Origin: CAYYVJ01 sp964475115
Lineage (GTDB): Bacteria; Bacillota; Clostridia; Lachnospirales; Lachnospiraceae
DNA length: 6,499 nucleotides
Assembly: GCA_964475115.1 (NCBI GenBank)
Contig: CAYYVJ010000101.1
Location: 1 to 6,499, forward strand
Reading direction: 5' to 3'
Shown here: in pieces, positions 6,116 to 6,499 of the stretch
How the letters are laid out: every line of letters begins with the position of its first letter
Numbering within the stretch: the first letter of the stretch is position 1
Position numbers and translations under genes: made by a program
Notes under the pieces: model-generated
What the model saw: only the letters and a program-made list of their open reading frames with translations
The model's database searches: none
Told to the model about the DNA's origin: nothing

Positions 6116-6499
6116 TTAATAAACATTCATTCCGCTAAAAATCTCTATCATTTCTTTGCGCAAGCTATTGGTTATTTCCAATCTCGTCTTTGGAGGCAAT
6201 TCATATACATCAGTGTTAAATAAATAGTTTTGAAGATTAATTTCTTTTATTAACATTTTTGTATGAAATAAATTTGACTGATATACATTTACATCGATGG
6301 CATCATAATCTGTCAACGTTTTTTTATCAATATAATCTTGTATAGAAGTAATATCATGATCCATATAATATTTTTTCCCCTGAAGGTTTCTTGTGAACCC
6401 ACGCACTCGATAATCAATGGTAATAATATCTGAATCAAAACTTCCAATTAAGTAATTTAACGCATTTAATGGTGATATCTCTCCACAAGTGGCAACATC
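6116..6499 (-). CDS. speD: S-adenosylmethionine decarboxylase, class 1A (C-terminal half; start outside window)
   Basis: 127 codons plus a TAA stop are visible, open to the window edge. SpeD decarboxylates S-adenosylmethionine to give the aminopropyl donor for SpeE. The visible part aligns without gaps that I can see to the last half of E. coli SpeD (264 residues): DVATCGEISPLNALNYL, TIDYRVRGFTR, DHDITSIQDYID, DAIDVNVYQSNLFHTKM, then an E-I-x2-x-L-x-K-E-M-x-E-I tail. The fifth visible residue is the cysteine equivalent to E. coli Cys140, an active-site residue. The self-cleaving serine that forms the pyruvoyl cofactor (Ser112 in E. coli) lies upstream, outside the window. A shorter open frame beginning at the GTG at 6406 is not the true start, because the conserved frame continues upstream of it. 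This is the long Gram-negative-type class, not the short SpeH type of Bacillus. It is the first gene of the operon seen here; any promoter lies beyond 6499. Confidence 0.93.
   Translation of the reverse strand, partial: DVATCGEISPLNALNYLIGSFDSDIITIDYRVRGFTRNLQGKKYYMDHDITSIQDYIDKKTLTDYDAIDVNVYQSNLFHTKMLIKEINLQNYLFNTDVYELPPKTRLEITNSLRKEMIEIFSGMNVY

Overview
The window is AT-rich, and every supported gene lies on the minus strand, so transcription runs from high to low coordinates. The gene content is a polyamine operon plus a two-iron superoxide reductase. Together with strong AGGAGG-type ribosome sites and AT-rich codon use, this points to an anaerobic, low-GC Firmicute, probably a clostridium of the Lachnospiraceae or a relative. 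That placement is inferred from recognition, not from a search.

Layout in transcription order. (1) 6499-6116: C-terminal half of a class 1A S-adenosylmethionine decarboxylase (speD), whose start lies outside the window. (2) 6083-4635: fold-type-I arginine/lysine/ornithine decarboxylase of the Bacillus SpeA type. (3) 4635-3792: spermidine synthase (speE), split by a frameshift in its nucleotide-binding loop. (4) 3805-2951: agmatinase-type ureohydrolase (speB). (5) 2923-1758: carboxy(nor)spermidine dehydrogenase of the saccharopine dehydrogenase family, interrupted by a 100-N assembly gap. (6) 1747-599: carboxy(nor)spermidine decarboxylase (nspC). These six genes overlap or lie 10-32 nt apart, so they read as one operon. 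(7) After a 123-nt intergenic region with a promoter-like element and a perfect palindrome comes desulfoferrodoxin (475-95), followed by a strong hairpin terminator at 71-29. A possible further gene start lies at 16-1.

How the genes fit together. SpeA makes agmatine from arginine and SpeB hydrolyses it to putrescine. Two alternative ways of adding an aminopropyl group follow. One is SpeD plus SpeE, using decarboxylated S-adenosylmethionine. The other is the dehydrogenase plus NspC, using aspartate semialdehyde and then decarboxylation. One operon therefore encodes two redundant spermidine routes. The SpeE gene carries what looks like an 11-nt deletion between short direct repeats, which would disable the first route if real. 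The dehydrogenase gene has an assembly gap whose two edges carry the same 9-mer, so its integrity cannot be judged here. I found no CRISPR array, tRNA, rRNA or mobile element, and no clearly new system. The noteworthy points are the pathway redundancy, the two lesions, and the unrecognised palindrome in front of the superoxide reductase gene.
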